64,000 nt of DNA from Paenibacillus naphthalenovorans (GCF_900099895.1 NZ_FNDY01000019.1:1-64000); one strand, 5' to 3'. Positions 54,618 through 63,437 are shown, counted from the first letter of the stretch. Notes: generated by a model from the sequence alone, not told the origin. A program made the numbers and translations.

Positions 54618-55799
54618 TTACATGTATCTGCGGCCGTAGAGCCAGTCGGAAACACTGAAGTCGTCAGCGCTTCGCCCGGCTAGAATTCTGTTCCGCAGAA
54701 GGATGGCCATGGCGTCTCCGGTGTGGAGGAATTCGCCCCACAGGCGGGCGCTGCGCTGCACTTCCGCCGTGCGTGGAATGCGTTCCTCCTGATAGGCCAG
54801 GAAAGCCTTTTCCGTATCGTTGCCGTACTTGCGGAGAGATTCGGTCAGACATGCAACATCCTCCAAGGCCTGGCAACCGCCTTGAGCGAGATACTGCAGC
54901 ATAGGGTGGGCGGCGTCTCCGAGCAGGGTAATGCGTCCCGCCGTCCAGTTACCGATCGGCTCCCGGTCATACATCGGCCAGCGGCGCTGACGTTGAATGA
55001 AGGTCACGGCATGGCGTACAGGCTCGCAGCATGTGCCGAAATGCTCATCCAACTCCTCCGGTGTGCCCCAGTCATCGGAATCTTCCTTGTATCGGAAGCT
55101 TTTGAATACAACCACTTGGTTGTAAAGCTCCTTCCGGCGTACAGGGTACTGGACAAGGTGGAGGTTAGGGCCGATCCACATGATGACATCATCCAGGTCG
55201 GCGCTCGGAGTAATCTCAGACATAGGGATCGCGCCGCGGTAAGCTACATATTGCGAGCAGACGGGCTTGTCGGGACTGAACAGTTTGCGTGTATTAGACC
55301 ACAGTCCGTCAGCTCCGATCACTGCGCCGGAGAGGTAGGTTGTACCGTCGGAGCAGGTAACCCGGACCTTCTCGCCGACATTCTCGGCAGATTGCACCAC
55401 TTGGTTGTTCACCAGCGTAATCTGGTCGTTAGCCCGGCAAGCATCAAGCAAAGCCTTGTGCAAATCGGAACGGTGCAGCACGATGTACGGATAACCGTAA
55501 CGCTCGAGGAAGGCCTCGCCAAGACTAAGCGCGCTAAGTTCTTTTCCGGTAAAGGCATCCATCAGCACCAAACGTTTCGGAAAGACCGCATATTCCGATA
55601 TGGCATCAAGTACCCCCAGTTTGTCTAATACCGCCGTAGCATTTGGCGCCAGCTGGATACCTGCGCCGATCTCGCCGAATTCAGGCGCTTGCTCTAGCAC
55701 ATGTACGGATCGACCCGTCTGGGTAACACCGAGCGCAGTCGCGAGACCGCCGATGCCGCCGCCAACGATCAGGAACGGAACGTTTATTTCTTTCGTCAT
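54618..55799 (-). CDS. FAD-dependent aromatic hydroxylase, probably 3-hydroxybenzoate 6-monooxygenase
   Basis: A 393-residue group A flavin monooxygenase with GGGIGGLATALG at the N-terminus, the DG motif IGADGLWSNTR at about residue 165 and the GD motif LLGDAAHPMLQYLAQGGCQALED at about residue 290. With NAD(P)H and O2 it would hydroxylate an aromatic acid; the neighbouring gentisate dioxygenase points to 3-hydroxybenzoate to gentisate. Salicylate hydroxylases share the fold, so salicylate 5-hydroxylation is the alternative. AGAGGAG lies 9 bases before the ATG. Last gene of the operon. Confidence 0.86.
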   Translation of the reverse strand: MTKEINVPFLIVGGGIGGLATALGVTQTGRSVHVLEQAPEFGEIGAGIQLAPNATAVLDKLGVLDAISEYAVFPKRLVLMDAFTGKELSALSLGEAFLERYGYPYIVLHRSDLHKALLDACRANDQITLVNNQVVQSAENVGEKVRVTCSDGTTYLSGAVIGADGLWSNTRKLFSPDKPVCSQYVAYRGAIPMSEITPSADLDDVIMWIGPNLHLVQYPVRRKELYNQVVVFKSFRYKEDSDDWGTPEELDEHFGTCCEPVRHAVTFIQRQRRWPMYDREPIGNWTAGRITLLGDAAHPMLQYLAQGGCQALEDVACLTESLRKYGNDTEKAFLAYQEERIPRTAEVQRSARLWGEFLHTGDAMAILLRNRILAGRSADDFSVSDWLYGRRYM

Positions 55800-55869
55800 A
55801 ACGGTATGCTCCTCTAATAATGTTGATTTAAATTAAAGCGGATAAGGGAATGAATCCGGAACTTGCGAG

Positions 55870-56982
55870 TTAAGGTAACAGAGGTTTAAATTCATCCACA
55901 ATTTCCTGGTTCCCTTGATTCTCTTCATAATGTTCTTCACGTTGAAGATCAAACTTCTCCATAATCGGCAGGTCGCTAACGGAGAACAAATAAGATTCTT
56001 CCGCAGCGACATGCTCGTGCCAGGCCCAGTTCGGTACGACAAGGAAATCGCCTTGGGACCAATCATAACGAATCCCGTTGATGACGGTATAACCTGTGCC
56101 TTTGAATACCTGATAAATGGTGGAGCTGGTATGCCTGTGCGCTTTGGAGTGAAATCCTTTAGGAAGCTTCTGCATCCAGGAAGCAATGTTCGGGTTCGCT
56201 GTTTTTCCGTTGGACGGATTGATATATTCTACCGCATAGCCATCGTACGGGTCCGGTTCAAACCGGCTTAAGCCTTCGAGTGCAGCCAAGGTCTGCTTCC
56301 ATTTGAAAGAGCCCAGAGGCGCAGCCTGGGATTTGCGATCCGAGATGGGGCGAACCATGCCGCCTTCATAGCGTTGAGCGGTATAATTATCCGGCACCTT
56401 CGGCTGTTCGATCCTTTCAGGGTAATTTTCAAAGAACGTCCCGCCGATCGCGTAGATGGTCGGTATATCCAGGCAATCCATCCAGATCATCGGCTGATTT
56501 CCGGGATGGGCATGGCCATGCCAAAGCCCTCCCGGCGTGGTCAGAAAATCTCCTTCTTCCATGAAGATGCGTTCGCCTTGAACGATAGTGTAAGCTCCTT
56601 CTCCTTTCATGATGAAACGGAGAGCGCTTTGCGTATGCCGGTGTGACGGCGCGGTTTCGCCAGGGAGGATTAACTGAACCGCCGCATACAGGGTTTGGGT
56701 AGTGGAAGCCCATCCCCAGGGCTGCCGGTAGGTTAATCCCGGGTTTTGCAAATAGATGGCTCTTCTTTCACCGCCGCGATCGGGCGTGAAAATTTCTCTG
56801 GCTTCCATGAGCTTGGCGTACAGCGTCTCCCATTTCCACAGATAAGGTACGGCTTGCGGAGTAGGCTGTTTATGCATCAAGTCAGGGATGGCATTCCAAA
56901 GAGGTCCCAGATGGTACTTCTCAATTTCCTTATTAAAATCTTGTACGGTTTGACTTTGGAAAAATTCCATTTTTTCTGCCAT
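55870..56982 (-). CDS. Gentisate 1,2-dioxygenase
   Basis: A 370-residue bicupin. The first cupin has the iron-binding set SHRHTQSALRFIMKGEGAYT and GGLWHGHAHPG; the second has KAHRHTSSTIYQVFKGTGYT and WAWHEH. WGWASTTQTLYAAVQLILPGE is a family signature. It opens the ring of gentisate with O2 to maleylpyruvate in the cytoplasm. GGAGGTG 7 bases before the ATG. It lies 28 bases after the DinB gene and 70 before the hydroxylase gene. Confidence 0.92.
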   Translation of the reverse strand: MAEKMEFFQSQTVQDFNKEIEKYHLGPLWNAIPDLMHKQPTPQAVPYLWKWETLYAKLMEAREIFTPDRGGERRAIYLQNPGLTYRQPWGWASTTQTLYAAVQLILPGETAPSHRHTQSALRFIMKGEGAYTIVQGERIFMEEGDFLTTPGGLWHGHAHPGNQPMIWMDCLDIPTIYAIGGTFFENYPERIEQPKVPDNYTAQRYEGGMVRPISDRKSQAAPLGSFKWKQTLAALEGLSRFEPDPYDGYAVEYINPSNGKTANPNIASWMQKLPKGFHSKAHRHTSSTIYQVFKGTGYTVINGIRYDWSQGDFLVVPNWAWHEHVAAEESYLFSVSDLPIMEKFDLQREEHYEENQGNQEIVDEFKPLLP

Positions 56983-57010
56983 GCGACCACACCTCCAAAG
57001 GGTTTAGGGT

Positions 57011-57499
57011 TTAATGCGCTTCCCGATACTGTCCGATATTGCGGTTGATTTGGTTCAGGTGGGTGATGAGATGCTCGACCAACAGATGATCGACAATAAA
57101 TTGCAGCGGCTTGGTTCCAAAGCGGGGGTTGCGGCTCGGCGCCTCCGCCTTTAAATCTTCCTCGGTAAGCGTGCCGAGAACCGCCTGTACTTGCGCCTTG
57201 GAGCTCTCAATGCCCTGAAGAACCTCGCCGGTGGAGCGCCCGCCGGCCGCAGCTACGGCGGCTAACCGGCCTTCATGCTGAAGTCCGCGTCCCCACTCGA
57301 TACCCGGGGATTTCACCAACGCTTGAATTTCATTCAACCAAAAAGGAGTGGCTTCTTCCACATGGCACAATACTTCGATCACGGACCATTTATCCTCGGC
57401 GGGCTTCCAGCGAATGATGTCTTCGGATAATCCTTTGGACACGCGCACCATGTCATCTATCGTGTCATGGATGGAGCGGATCGCCTCTTGGATGCTCAT
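57011..57499 (-). CDS. DinB/YfiT-family protein, candidate thiol-dependent maleylpyruvate isomerase
   Basis: A 162-residue four-helix DinB-like protein. The likely metal ligands are His in LCHVEEATPFW (about residue 47) and the two His of VDHLLVEHLITHLNQINRNI near the C-terminus. It lies exactly between fumarylpyruvate hydrolase and gentisate dioxygenase, 2 bases after the former, which is the place for the missing isomerase. Corynebacterium uses a mycothiol-dependent DinB-superfamily maleylpyruvate isomerase; Bacilli make bacillithiol instead. The family is clear; the activity is inferred from context only. Confidence 0.8.
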   Translation of the reverse strand: MSIQEAIRSIHDTIDDMVRVSKGLSEDIIRWKPAEDKWSVIEVLCHVEEATPFWLNEIQALVKSPGIEWGRGLQHEGRLAAVAAAGGRSTGEVLQGIESSKAQVQAVLGTLTEEDLKAEAPSRNPRFGTKPLQFIVDHLLVEHLITHLNQINRNIGQYREAH

Positions 57500-57501
57500 G
57501 C

Positions 57502-58446
57502 TTATTGTCCTCCTTCGACTTTGGATACCCGATTCTCCAACGCCCCGATGCGGTCGATTTCAATTCGAACCACGTCTCCGTCCTTCAAGAACACTTGAGG
57601 ATCACGGGCTACGCCTACGCCGCCCGGTGTGCCTGTTAAAATCACATCGCCCGGCTCGAGGGTCATCAGGTTGGATAAAAACTCGACCAAATAGGCAACG
57701 GTAAACACCAGATTTTTTGTATTGGAACGCTGACGCTCTTCGCCGTTGACGGTAAGCACGACTTCCAGGCCGGTCGGATCATCAAGCTCGTCGCTCGTCA
57801 CCAACCATGGACCCATAGGGGCCGTACCTTCTACGGTTTTTCCCTGGAGCCATTGAAGGGTTCTTCGCTGCAAATCGCGGTATGTCACATCATTGACGAT
57901 CGTGTAACCGGCTACATAATCCAGTGCCTGATCCTGCGATACATTTCTGGCCCGCTTGCCAATGACAAAAGCAAATTCCGCTTCATAGTCAAGCTGCTCG
58001 GAGATCGGGAAGAAAGGAATATCATCCTGAGGGCCGATGATGGTATTGCTGAACTTGGCGAATACGACAGGAACGGGGGGGAGTCCGCGTCCCATCTCCA
58101 AAATATGCTCGCGATAATTATGGCCGACACAAATCATTTTCCCGGGGTTGAGCACCGGAGCTTCCAATTTTACATCTGAAGTCGGGTGAACCGCCTTATA
58201 TTTCAAGGCAGCCTCATTCTGCCGAACATATTCGATCGCCTGTTTGGCCAATTGGAGACTTTGCTGTCCGCCTTGAAGAAATTCAACCATATTGGCAGGA
58301 ATGTAGGCTTCTGCGATTTGCTCGGCCCGGATGACGCCTTGCGATTCAAGCATGCTGCGGTACGCCAAATTTAAATCGATGATCTGCTCGTCTGCGATGC
58401 AGCCGATCCGGGTAATCCCGTTATAACTAAAGCTCACTAATTTCAT
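57502..58446 (-). CDS. Fumarylacetoacetate hydrolase family protein, probably fumarylpyruvate hydrolase
   Basis: A 314-residue FAH-fold enzyme. The metal-binding Glu pair lies in DYEAEFAFVIGKRARNV (about residue 170), with MICVGHNYREHILEMG at the active site and LEPGDVILTGTPGGVG near the end. It would split fumarylpyruvate into fumarate and pyruvate, the last step of the gentisate route. AAGGAG precedes the ATG. The isomerase candidate follows with a 2-base gap. Confidence 0.9.
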   Translation of the reverse strand: MKLVSFSYNGITRIGCIADEQIIDLNLAYRSMLESQGVIRAEQIAEAYIPANMVEFLQGGQQSLQLAKQAIEYVRQNEAALKYKAVHPTSDVKLEAPVLNPGKMICVGHNYREHILEMGRGLPPVPVVFAKFSNTIIGPQDDIPFFPISEQLDYEAEFAFVIGKRARNVSQDQALDYVAGYTIVNDVTYRDLQRRTLQWLQGKTVEGTAPMGPWLVTSDELDDPTGLEVVLTVNGEERQRSNTKNLVFTVAYLVEFLSNLMTLEPGDVILTGTPGGVGVARDPQVFLKDGDVVRIEIDRIGALENRVSKVEGGQ

Positions 58447-58486
58447 GGTTATAACTCCTTATATCCAAAATTAAAGCCCTTACATT

Positions 58487-58741
58487 TTACTGAACGTTCC
58501 ATTCCTTTATCGTATAGATACATTCGTTCTCCATGTACATGGGATCTTGCTTCATGGTTTGGGTTGCGCTTTCAAGGGAATGTGCTTGAAGGACATAGGC
58601 ACCGCCGGTTTGATCGTTAAAACCGCCGGCCGATACCAGGATGTCATTATCTCGCAAGCTTTGGATAAATTGACGATGCTCCGGTATGGAATTCCCGGAA
58701 AAGCCCGGTTTGCGTTCAATGAATACGAGAAATTTTTTCAA
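58487..58741 (-). CDS. YciI-family protein
   Basis: An 84-residue YciI-like ferredoxin-fold protein (KFLVFIERKPG, PEHRQFIQSLRDNDILVSAGGF, YVLQAHSLESATQTMKQDPM). Homologues include muconolactone-isomerase-like and dehalogenase-like enzymes, so it may act on a ring-cleavage product. It is the first gene of the gentisate operon. The start is TTG at 58741 with GAGGTGA upstream; no ATG fits. Confidence 0.82.
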   Translation of the reverse strand: MKKFLVFIERKPGFSGNSIPEHRQFIQSLRDNDILVSAGGFNDQTGGAYVLQAHSLESATQTMKQDPMYMENECIYTIKEWNVQ

Positions 58742-58838
58742 TGGGATTCACCTCACTTTGATTTGGATAGTCAGCAATCAAGGATGACACAGTAACGCTG
58801 GTTGTGAATCACCTCGGTTGGATTGAAATCCACAAATA

Positions 58839-58853
58839 GAGAATTAAGTTCTC
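58839..58853. promoter_or_regulatory. Operator copy 1 (gentisate side)
   Basis: GAGAATTAAGTTCTC, a near-palindrome. Read on the minus strand it is GAGAACTTAATTCTC, and it lies about 12 bases downstream of the -10 of the gentisate promoter. It is matched by copy 2 at 59082 in the same orientation to its own promoter. Confidence 0.65.
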
Positions 58854-58865
58854 ATTTATATTTCT

Positions 58866-58896
58866 ATTATAACGATGACCGCCTGATGATTGTCAA
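58866..58896 (-). promoter_or_regulatory. Promoter of the gentisate operon
   Basis: On the minus strand TTGACA (58891-58896) and TATAAT (58866-58871) are both perfect but 19 bases apart. The long spacer may make it activator-dependent. Confidence 0.65.
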
Positions 58897-59040
58897 TATC
58901 AAAACATGAATATTTTTTCAAACGATTTTTTAAAACTATCGTCTCTATTGCGTAAAGCAGTAGTTTACAGGCGAGAAAAGCAGGCTTTGGAAGCGTCTGT
59001 CATTCGTGGTGCGATGAGGCTTGCTTCAAAAAAAATAATG

Positions 59041-59072
59041 TTGACAGAAACTTCATAACATAGTTATATAAT
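59041..59072 (+). promoter_or_regulatory. Promoter of the TRAP operon
   Basis: TTGACA at 59041 with TATATAAT at 59065-59072 (18 bases to TATATA, 20 to TATAAT). It leaves a leader of about 370 bases before the binding-protein gene. Confidence 0.65.
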
Positions 59073-59081
59073 ATAAACATA

Positions 59082-59096
59082 GAGAACTTAATTCAC
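59082..59096. promoter_or_regulatory. Operator copy 2 (TRAP side)
   Basis: GAGAACTTAATTCAC, 14 of 15 bases identical to the minus-strand reading of copy 1, placed about 10 bases downstream of the -10. A single regulator, presumably the IclR protein at 62551, could repress both transcripts. Confidence 0.65.
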
Positions 59097-59447
59097 ATAT
59101 TATCGTTATCTAGTCCCAATCAATTTAATCCCGATCCATGATTACTTGATAAGATGTATGCGTTTTCGAATTATCGGGTGTTGGAGAGTATTGGAGGATA
59201 CATGCTGAGAAATCTTTGCGCTGGGTAGAAGAGATGGGATTGCGGGCATAGGAAAGGAGTGAAAAGAGTACCCGGCAGGATGCTTGTTGTATGCCGCAGC
59301 CTTCGTAATTTCAATCGTTGCAAGTAATATGAAAGCGATTTCTTCATGACGGAAGAGTTCATTCAACCTGCAATGAAATCACCATGAAACATTGGATGCC
59401 CGATGCAATGAATTTATAAAAAACAATTTATAGGGGGAATTTAAACT

Positions 59448-60479
59448 ATGAAAAAGACGTTTTCACTCGTATTGGCTGCGACGCTGAGCATATCTCTCAT
59501 TCTTGCCGGTTGCGGAGGCGGAACGCAAACCAAAAGCTCCAATGAAGGGCAAGCAGCAGGAGAGGAAGGTAAAACGTACACGTTCAAACTGGCGCATATT
59601 ACGCAGCCTACACACATTTGGCATAAGACCGCCGACAAGTTCAATGAAGAATTGAAAGCGCGTTCTAACGGCCGAATGAAAGTGGAGACTTTCCCGGCGG
59701 GACAACTTGGGGCAGAAAAGGACATGGTGCAGCAGCTGGAGACCGGCACGCTCGATTTCGGGATTATAACGAACGCCTACATGAGTACCCGTTCGGAAGA
59801 ATTCAATGCTTGGTTCATGCCATTCCTGTTCAGCGATATTGAGAAAGCTGTGGCTGCGCGGAATTCCACAGCGGCGAAGAAAATTTTGGATGGCTTGAGC
59901 AATCAGGGGCTTGTCGGGATGGACTATATTTTTGCGGGGAACCGCCATATTTTGATGAAGAGTACGACAGTCACCAAACCGGAAGACTTGAAGGGCAAAA
60001 AAATTCGTATTCTCGGCAGCCCGTCCATTCAAGATTTCTGGAAGGCCGTAGGCGCCGGTCCGACTCCGATGCCTCTGCCGGAAGTGTATACGGCTTTGCA
60101 AACAGGCGTGATCGACGGGATCGATATTGACCTTGATGCTTTGATGACCGAAAAATATTATGAAACCGCTAAAAACTTTACGCTGACCAATCATATGGCG
60201 TGGCCGGGGGTTGTGATCGCGAACAAAACGAAATTGGAAGCTTTGTCGCCGGAAGATCAAAAAATAGTAGCCGAAGCCATGAAAACGGCTGTGGACTGGG
60301 GGAACAAGGAATCGATCAATTTGGAAAAGCAGAACCTGGATAATTTGAAAACAAAAGGCGCAACGGTTTCTGAATTGAGCAATAATGACAGCTTTAAGGC
60401 CGTCCGCGACGAACTTTATACCAAGTATTCCAGCAACGCATTGATTAAAGAGCTCATTCAGGAAAATCAGAACAAGTAG
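59448..60479 (+). CDS. TRAP transporter substrate-binding protein (DctP family), lipoprotein
   Basis: A 343-residue binding protein with lipobox ILAGCGG at about residue 21. The core shows FKLAHITQPTHIWHKTADKFNEELKARSNGRMKVETFPAGQLG, LKGKKIRILGSPS (conserved Arg for carboxylate) and VYTALQTGVIDGIDIDLDAL. It would bring an aromatic or other organic acid to the membrane subunits downstream. It shares an operator type with the gentisate operon, which suggests 3-hydroxybenzoate or a relative as ligand. AGGGGGAA precedes the ATG. Confidence 0.9.
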   Translation: MKKTFSLVLAATLSISLILAGCGGGTQTKSSNEGQAAGEEGKTYTFKLAHITQPTHIWHKTADKFNEELKARSNGRMKVETFPAGQLGAEKDMVQQLETGTLDFGIITNAYMSTRSEEFNAWFMPFLFSDIEKAVAARNSTAAKKILDGLSNQGLVGMDYIFAGNRHILMKSTTVTKPEDLKGKKIRILGSPSIQDFWKAVGAGPTPMPLPEVYTALQTGVIDGIDIDLDALMTEKYYETAKNFTLTNHMAWPGVVIANKTKLEALSPEDQKIVAEAMKTAVDWGNKESINLEKQNLDNLKTKGATVSELSNNDSFKAVRDELYTKYSSNALIKELIQENQNK

Positions 60480-60517
60480 TCTATAGCTGTTGCGATGCCT
60501 TGGTTTCTTATTTCATG

Positions 60518-60560
60518 ATCCGGCGAGGGGGAAAGCTTTGCTTTTCTCCCTTGTCCGGAA
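60518..60560 (+). terminator. Hairpin between TRAP binding-protein and permease genes
   Basis: TCCGGCGAGGGGGA and TCTCCCTTGTCCGGA pair over a 10-base loop. The T-run after it is poor, so it may act as a partial terminator or 3'-end protector that keeps binding-protein message more abundant than permease message. Confidence 0.5.
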
Positions 60561-60623
60561 TCACCTCTCTTTTCTACCCGGACTTATGGGAGCTTATGAT
60601 ATTCATCCAAGGGAGTTGTACGT

Positions 60624-61118
60624 ATGACCTTCGTTCGCAAACTTAGTGATGCCGTCTTTTCCATAGAACGAATATTAGCCATTCTGTTATTGTCGTTTAT
60701 GGTCACTTCCCTGATGTTAGGGGTTATATTTCGTTATTTTTTAAATTCACCTCTGAGTTGGTCGGACGAATTTGGCTTATTCGCTTTAGTATGGGTGACC
60801 TTCATTGGCGGAAGCATGAGTATCAAAACCAACAAGGCGGCGGCCGTAAGCTTTATTATGGAAAGGCTGTCGGAAAACACAAGACGCATCTTTTTGGGAA
60901 TTGCTTTTTTTATTTCATTAGCCTTTTGCATTTTTGCTCTGGGCTTATCTTTGAAATGGATAACGAACCCCTCTATCCTGCTGCAAAAATCGCCGGCCGT
61001 CGGCTTACCGATGATCATTCCTTATATAGGCATTCCCCTGGGGCTGTTATTTATGGCTATACATTCGTTGGATTTATTTGCAAGCGTATTTCAAAAACAA
61101 CGTAGAGAGGGAATATAA
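60624..61118 (+). CDS. TRAP transporter small permease (DctQ type)
   Basis: A 164-residue protein with four membrane segments and the signature VIFRYFLNSPLSWSDEFGLFALVWVTFIGGSMSIKTNKAAAV. AGGGAG lies before the ATG. Its TAA shares one base with the ATG of the large subunit (TAATG). Confidence 0.9.
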   Translation: MTFVRKLSDAVFSIERILAILLLSFMVTSLMLGVIFRYFLNSPLSWSDEFGLFALVWVTFIGGSMSIKTNKAAAVSFIMERLSENTRRIFLGIAFFISLAFCIFALGLSLKWITNPSILLQKSPAVGLPMIIPYIGIPLGLLFMAIHSLDLFASVFQKQRREGI

Positions 61119-62392
61119 TGGTTATTTTACTCATTTTTTTCGCCCTGCTGGCCATTCAGATTCCCATCGCATTGGTGCTTGGGATTACTAGCGTAGCCTA
61201 TATCGGGCTGGACGGTAATATGGTTCTGTTCAATAATGTTCCGCAGCGTCTGTACTCAGGAGTCGAAAGCTTTAGCCTGTTGGCTATTCCGCTCTTTATG
61301 CTGGCCGGCGAGCTGATGAACTCAGCCGGCATTACCGGAAGATTAATCGATTTTTCGAAAAAGCTCGTAGGTCACTTTCGCGGAGGATTGGCTTACGTCA
61401 ACATCATTGCGAATATGTTCCTGGCCTCTATTCTTGGTTCCGCGACGGCCCAGACGGCAATGATGTCGCGGATCATGGTTCCCGAGATGGAGAAGGAAGG
61501 CTACAGCCGTTCATTTGCGGCGGCAACTACGGCATCGGCTGCGCTGTTGGGACCTATCATTCCGCCCAGTATGCTGTTTATCATCTATTCTGTAGGATCT
61601 GGAGTTTCGATAGGCAAGATGTTTATAGCGGGGATTATTCCGGGGCTTTTACTTGCCGCAGCTTTTATTCTCTTAATCGCATATTTAGGCTACAAGCACA
61701 GTTTTCCGAGATCCGAAAAAGCATTATGGAAAGAAATAGTTTCCAGTTTTTTTAAGGTATTGCCGGCTTTATCGGTTCCCGCTGTCATTGTGGGCGGGAT
61801 TCTAAGCGGTATTTTCACAACAACCGAGTCTGCGGCGTTCGCTTGCTTCTTGGCGATTTTGATCGGATTCTTTGTTTACAGGGACTTGAAAATCAAGCAT
61901 TTTCCCAAAATATTAGTGGGTGCAACCATATCCACCTCTGCGGTGACCTTGCTGATTTCGACGGCGAACTTGTTTGGATGGGTCATGGCGTTTGAACAAA
62001 TTCCGCAAAAAATCGTCGAATTTATGGGAACGCTGACCTCGAGCCCTTTTGTGTTCTTACTGCTGGTGAATCTGTTCCTGCTGCTTATCGGTATTATTAT
62101 GGACGAGATGGCCGTTTTGATTGTGTTATTGCCGATATTCATGCCGCTTGTTCATGCGTTCGAAATTGATCCGATCCATTTTGGCGTTATCGTTTGTTTG
62201 AACGCTACCATCGGGCTGCTCACACCGCCGGTCGGAGCAGGCTTATTCATTGCCTCGGCAGTAGGCGAAGTGAAGTTTGAGACGCTCATTCGATCGGTTG
62301 TTCCTTTTCTCATCGTTGCGCTTGTGATCCTTTTCCTGGTTACTTATTGGTCGCCGCTAACCACCTGGTTGCCGAATAAGCTGATGGAATGA
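61118..62392 (+). CDS. TRAP transporter large permease (DctM type)
   Basis: A 424-residue membrane protein with IPLFMLAGELMNSAGITGRL, HFRGGLAYVNIIANMFLASILGSATAQTAMMSRIMVPEM and NATIGLLTPPVGAGLFIASAVG. It completes the second TRAP system of the window and is translationally coupled to the small subunit. Confidence 0.92.
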   Translation: MVILLIFFALLAIQIPIALVLGITSVAYIGLDGNMVLFNNVPQRLYSGVESFSLLAIPLFMLAGELMNSAGITGRLIDFSKKLVGHFRGGLAYVNIIANMFLASILGSATAQTAMMSRIMVPEMEKEGYSRSFAAATTASAALLGPIIPPSMLFIIYSVGSGVSIGKMFIAGIIPGLLLAAAFILLIAYLGYKHSFPRSEKALWKEIVSSFFKVLPALSVPAVIVGGILSGIFTTTESAAFACFLAILIGFFVYRDLKIKHFPKILVGATISTSAVTLLISTANLFGWVMAFEQIPQKIVEFMGTLTSSPFVFLLLVNLFLLLIGIIMDEMAVLIVLLPIFMPLVHAFEIDPIHFGVIVCLNATIGLLTPPVGAGLFIASAVGEVKFETLIRSVVPFLIVALVILFLVTYWSPLTTWLPNKLME

Positions 62393-62550
62393 CATGGCTG
62401 TTCTGTTGACAACATCCGGCATCATCAAGGACGCCTTTCTCAGGGATGATGATCGTCTCGTTTAACTGTCAAGTGATGGGGAGATATTGATCATTGGATA
62501 TGATTATCTTATATTGTATACAGAGGTCAATTACAGAAGGGTTGTCTAAA

Positions 62551-63312
62551 ATGGCTGCTTCCAAAACAAGTACGACAATTCAGTCTTTGCAGGTTGGCAA
62601 CGAGATCCTTGAATTAGTCGCTTCTTATGACAAACCGTTGAAGTTCAACGAGATATACGAAAAAACAAAAATCACCAAGAGCAATTTGTACAAGTATCTG
62701 AATACGCTGACTCAAATCGGGATGCTTTACAGGGATAAGGAAACCGGCCTGTATACTCTTGGGAGCAAGCTGGTAGAGTACGGTATGAAAGCGATCAACC
62801 GGGAGAACATGATCGAGCGGGTGACGCCTTTTCTTCAGGAAATCAACCGGACCTGCAAAAACACCGTACTGCTGACGACGTGGTCTCACAATGGACCGAT
62901 GGTAGTGAAAATTATCAATAGTCTGCAGGGACTGAACATCGGGGCTCAAATCGGCACGTTTCTTCCCATTATGTCGGCCACCGCAAAGGTTTTTGCGGCT
63001 TTCATGGAAGAACATCTCATCCGGGAATGGAAACAGCAGCAGTTGGACAAGCTTGACGAGGAACAGAGGCATCGTCTGGAATCCGAAATTTTAATTGTCC
63101 GTAAGAATGCTATATCTTTTGCGAAGGAACCGCTGGTTCCGAGCATATCCTCCATAGCCTTTCCGGTTTTTAATTTTGAAAAGCGATTGCTCGCCGTCAT
63201 CGTTGTCGTTGGTTTTTCGCATACGATCCCGACGCAAATCGATGATGTGACAAGCCAATATTTATTAAAGATGATGAAAGAGGTCTCGCAATCCTTTGGA
63301 TATAAAGCATAA
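62551..63312 (+). CDS. IclR-family transcriptional regulator (TRAP/gentisate locus)
   Basis: A 253-residue IclR protein: HTH at about residues 10-75 (LQVGNEILELVASYDKPLKFNEIYEKTKITKSNLYKYLNTL) and an IclR effector domain (IGTFLPIMSATAKVFAAFMEE, PSISSIAFPVFNFEKRLLAVI). It follows the TRAP genes on the same strand and is the natural candidate to bind the paired operators at 58839 and 59082. AAGG lies 10 bases before the ATG at 62551; a TTG at 62494 is less likely. Confidence 0.87.
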   Translation: MAASKTSTTIQSLQVGNEILELVASYDKPLKFNEIYEKTKITKSNLYKYLNTLTQIGMLYRDKETGLYTLGSKLVEYGMKAINRENMIERVTPFLQEINRTCKNTVLLTTWSHNGPMVVKIINSLQGLNIGAQIGTFLPIMSATAKVFAAFMEEHLIREWKQQQLDKLDEEQRHRLESEILIVRKNAISFAKEPLVPSISSIAFPVFNFEKRLLAVIVVVGFSHTIPTQIDDVTSQYLLKMMKEVSQSFGYKA

Positions 63313-63437
63313 AGAAGTATTATAATCATTCACTGAAAGGGGGAGCAGGAGCTCGCCTCTTTTGTTTATTAAACGAGAATGGACAAACAAGCTCAAACCG
63401 TCACAAACATCAATATCAGAATAGTGCGAAAAATCAA

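Noticed and set aside
54723..55628. 301-codon plus-strand frame opposite the FAD hydroxylase gene
   Set aside because: It lies fully antisense to a gene with all family motifs, has no ribosome site and a composition typical of shadow reading.
59463..60260. 265-codon minus-strand frame opposite the TRAP binding protein
   Set aside because: Antisense to a well-supported lipoprotein gene and lacking its own signals.
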